Source of the DNA: Marivirga arenosa
GTDB taxonomy: Bacteria > Bacteroidota > Bacteroidia > Cytophagales > Cyclobacteriaceae
Assembly (NCBI RefSeq): GCF_030503875.2
Contig: NZ_CP129968.2
Coordinates: 3,684,001-3,748,000 of the forward strand
Reading direction: 5' to 3'
Length of the DNA stretch: 64,000 nt
The position numbers and the translations under genes were made by a program. Below the pieces are notes generated by a model. The model was not told the origin of the DNA. It worked only from the letters and a program-made list of their open reading frames with translations, and made no database searches. Positions 63,291-64,000 of the stretch are shown here, piece after piece (the stretch's first letter is position 1; the number at the start of each line of letters is the position of its first letter).

Positions 63291-64000
63291 ATGAGGTTTA
63301 CTCTACTCATTAGTTTTTATCTATTTTTTAGTATATCTACTTTTAGTCAGATAAATGAAAGATATGCAAATGAGCTTCATCAGAAAACAACTAATTACAT
63401 TTCAAAGTCATTAAACTACTTAAAAAGTCGTCAACTAAAAGAAAACGATTCAATCTTTAAGTTTAAAGGTGAATGGGAAACACAAATGAGTATGAACTTT
63501 TGGTTTCCGATGTTAGGAAATGAAACTAGTGCTTATGACTCAAATTGCTTCTCAACGGCTACTATTCACAATATTTTAGCTGAAATTTATTTGAATTATC
63601 CAGAATATGAGCAAATTCCCTTAATGCTAGATTTAGCTTTCCAGAGGATTTTAGCTTATAAAACAGGATATACTTTCAACTTCTGGAACGAACTACCTGA
63701 TTTAAAAAGCTATAGAAAGAATAAAGAAATTGAGTATGTAAGGAGACCAAACAATTTTTCATTACCCGTTAGGTACATTCAAAAAGCAGCAAATGTAGCA
63801 GATGATGCAGATGATACAGCTGCCGGACTAATGGCTATTTATTATCAGAATAAAATAAATGATCAAAATATACCAGACAGCTTAAATGATATACATAAAA
63901 TATTTGACCAATATATTGATTACAATAGGAATAACCGAAACTGGTATAACGTATGGCAAGGACAAGGAATAAACACTAAAGCCTATTTGACTTGGTTTGG
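63291..64000 (+). CDS. Exported protein with a DxDDTA motif, 3' end outside window
   Basis: At least 236 aa, starting at the ATG at 63291 and open to the window end. A signal peptide (1-20, ending STFSQ) is followed by a helical region. D172-A-D174-D175-T176-A177 lies in NVADDADDTAAGLMAIYY; DxDDTA is the acid motif of class II terpene cyclases, which have an alpha/alpha barrel. Those enzymes are usually cytoplasmic or membrane-bound, so here the motif might only mark a related alpha/alpha-barrel fold. No close family is recognised. Confidence 0.6.
   Translation, partial: MRFTLLISFYLFFSISTFSQINERYANELHQKTTNYISKSLNYLKSRQLKENDSIFKFKGEWETQMSMNFWFPMLGNETSAYDSNCFSTATIHNILAEIYLNYPEYEQIPLMLDLAFQRILAYKTGYTFNFWNELPDLKSYRKNKEIEYVRRPNNFSLPVRYIQKAANVADDADDTAAGLMAIYYQNKINDQNIPDSLNDIHKIFDQYIDYNRNNRNWYNVWQGQGINTKAYLTWF

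Overview
The window looks like a chromosomal segment of an aerobic, low-GC member of the Bacteroidota, probably Cytophagales. A Marivirga-like organism is a guess from overall flavour and not demonstrated. The evidence is: a CcoN-CcoO fusion oxidase, the Bacteroidota-type promoter (TTG, about 20 nt, TAnnTTTG) in front of two transcription units, a very large protein with a gliding/type IX secretion C-terminal signature, a three-gene sdhCAB operon with a single membrane subunit, and a 46-nt-repeat type II-C CRISPR-Cas9 locus.

Layout. 1-7633: a cbb3 oxidase cluster (ccoI partial, ccoS, ccoNO, ccoQ, ccoP, ccoG, fixH-like, TauE/SafE-like). 7645-15598: a complete type II-C CRISPR-Cas system with 19 repeats, cas2, cas1, cas9 and a divergent tracrRNA. 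A REP-associated tyrosine transposase (RAYT) with its own hairpins sits between cas9 and cas1, and a second, related hairpin lies at each outer edge of the block. 15676-28820: core and envelope genes: gcvT, a polyphosphate glucokinase, a five-gene exported-protein operon (LolA-like, YidD-like, three TPR proteins), an alanine racemase, and an operon of a sodium symporter, a GNAT, a second racemase and an M20 amidohydrolase. 28916-32029: a fused alpha/beta hydrolase plus amidohydrolase.

32168-46432 is an accessory region. It holds unrelated single genes (a HEPN-motif protein, a serine hydrolase, small exported proteins, a VOC protein, a YCII plus ECF sigma pair, a broken esterase, an HchA/SDR/AraC group). 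Two 131-bp intergenic elements have the topology of integron attC sites, and five genes start 10-32 nt after a GTTAGnC-like core. A 98-bp direct repeat and a 21-bp tandem repeat also lie here. No integrase is visible.

46550-64000 returns to housekeeping: sdhCAB, the large cell-surface protein, a DCC-family protein, fabD, a GAF histidine kinase, an arginine-centred group (speA diverging from two amidinotransferase-fold hydrolases and argS), glutathione peroxidase, menA, a double universal stress protein, and the start of an exported protein with a DxDDTA motif.

The two most unusual systems are the RAYT/REP hairpin family built into and around the Cas9 locus, including one hairpin inside the transposase coding sequence, and the integrase-less cassette-like elements in the accessory region. 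All family assignments are from reading motifs by eye; no database search was run.
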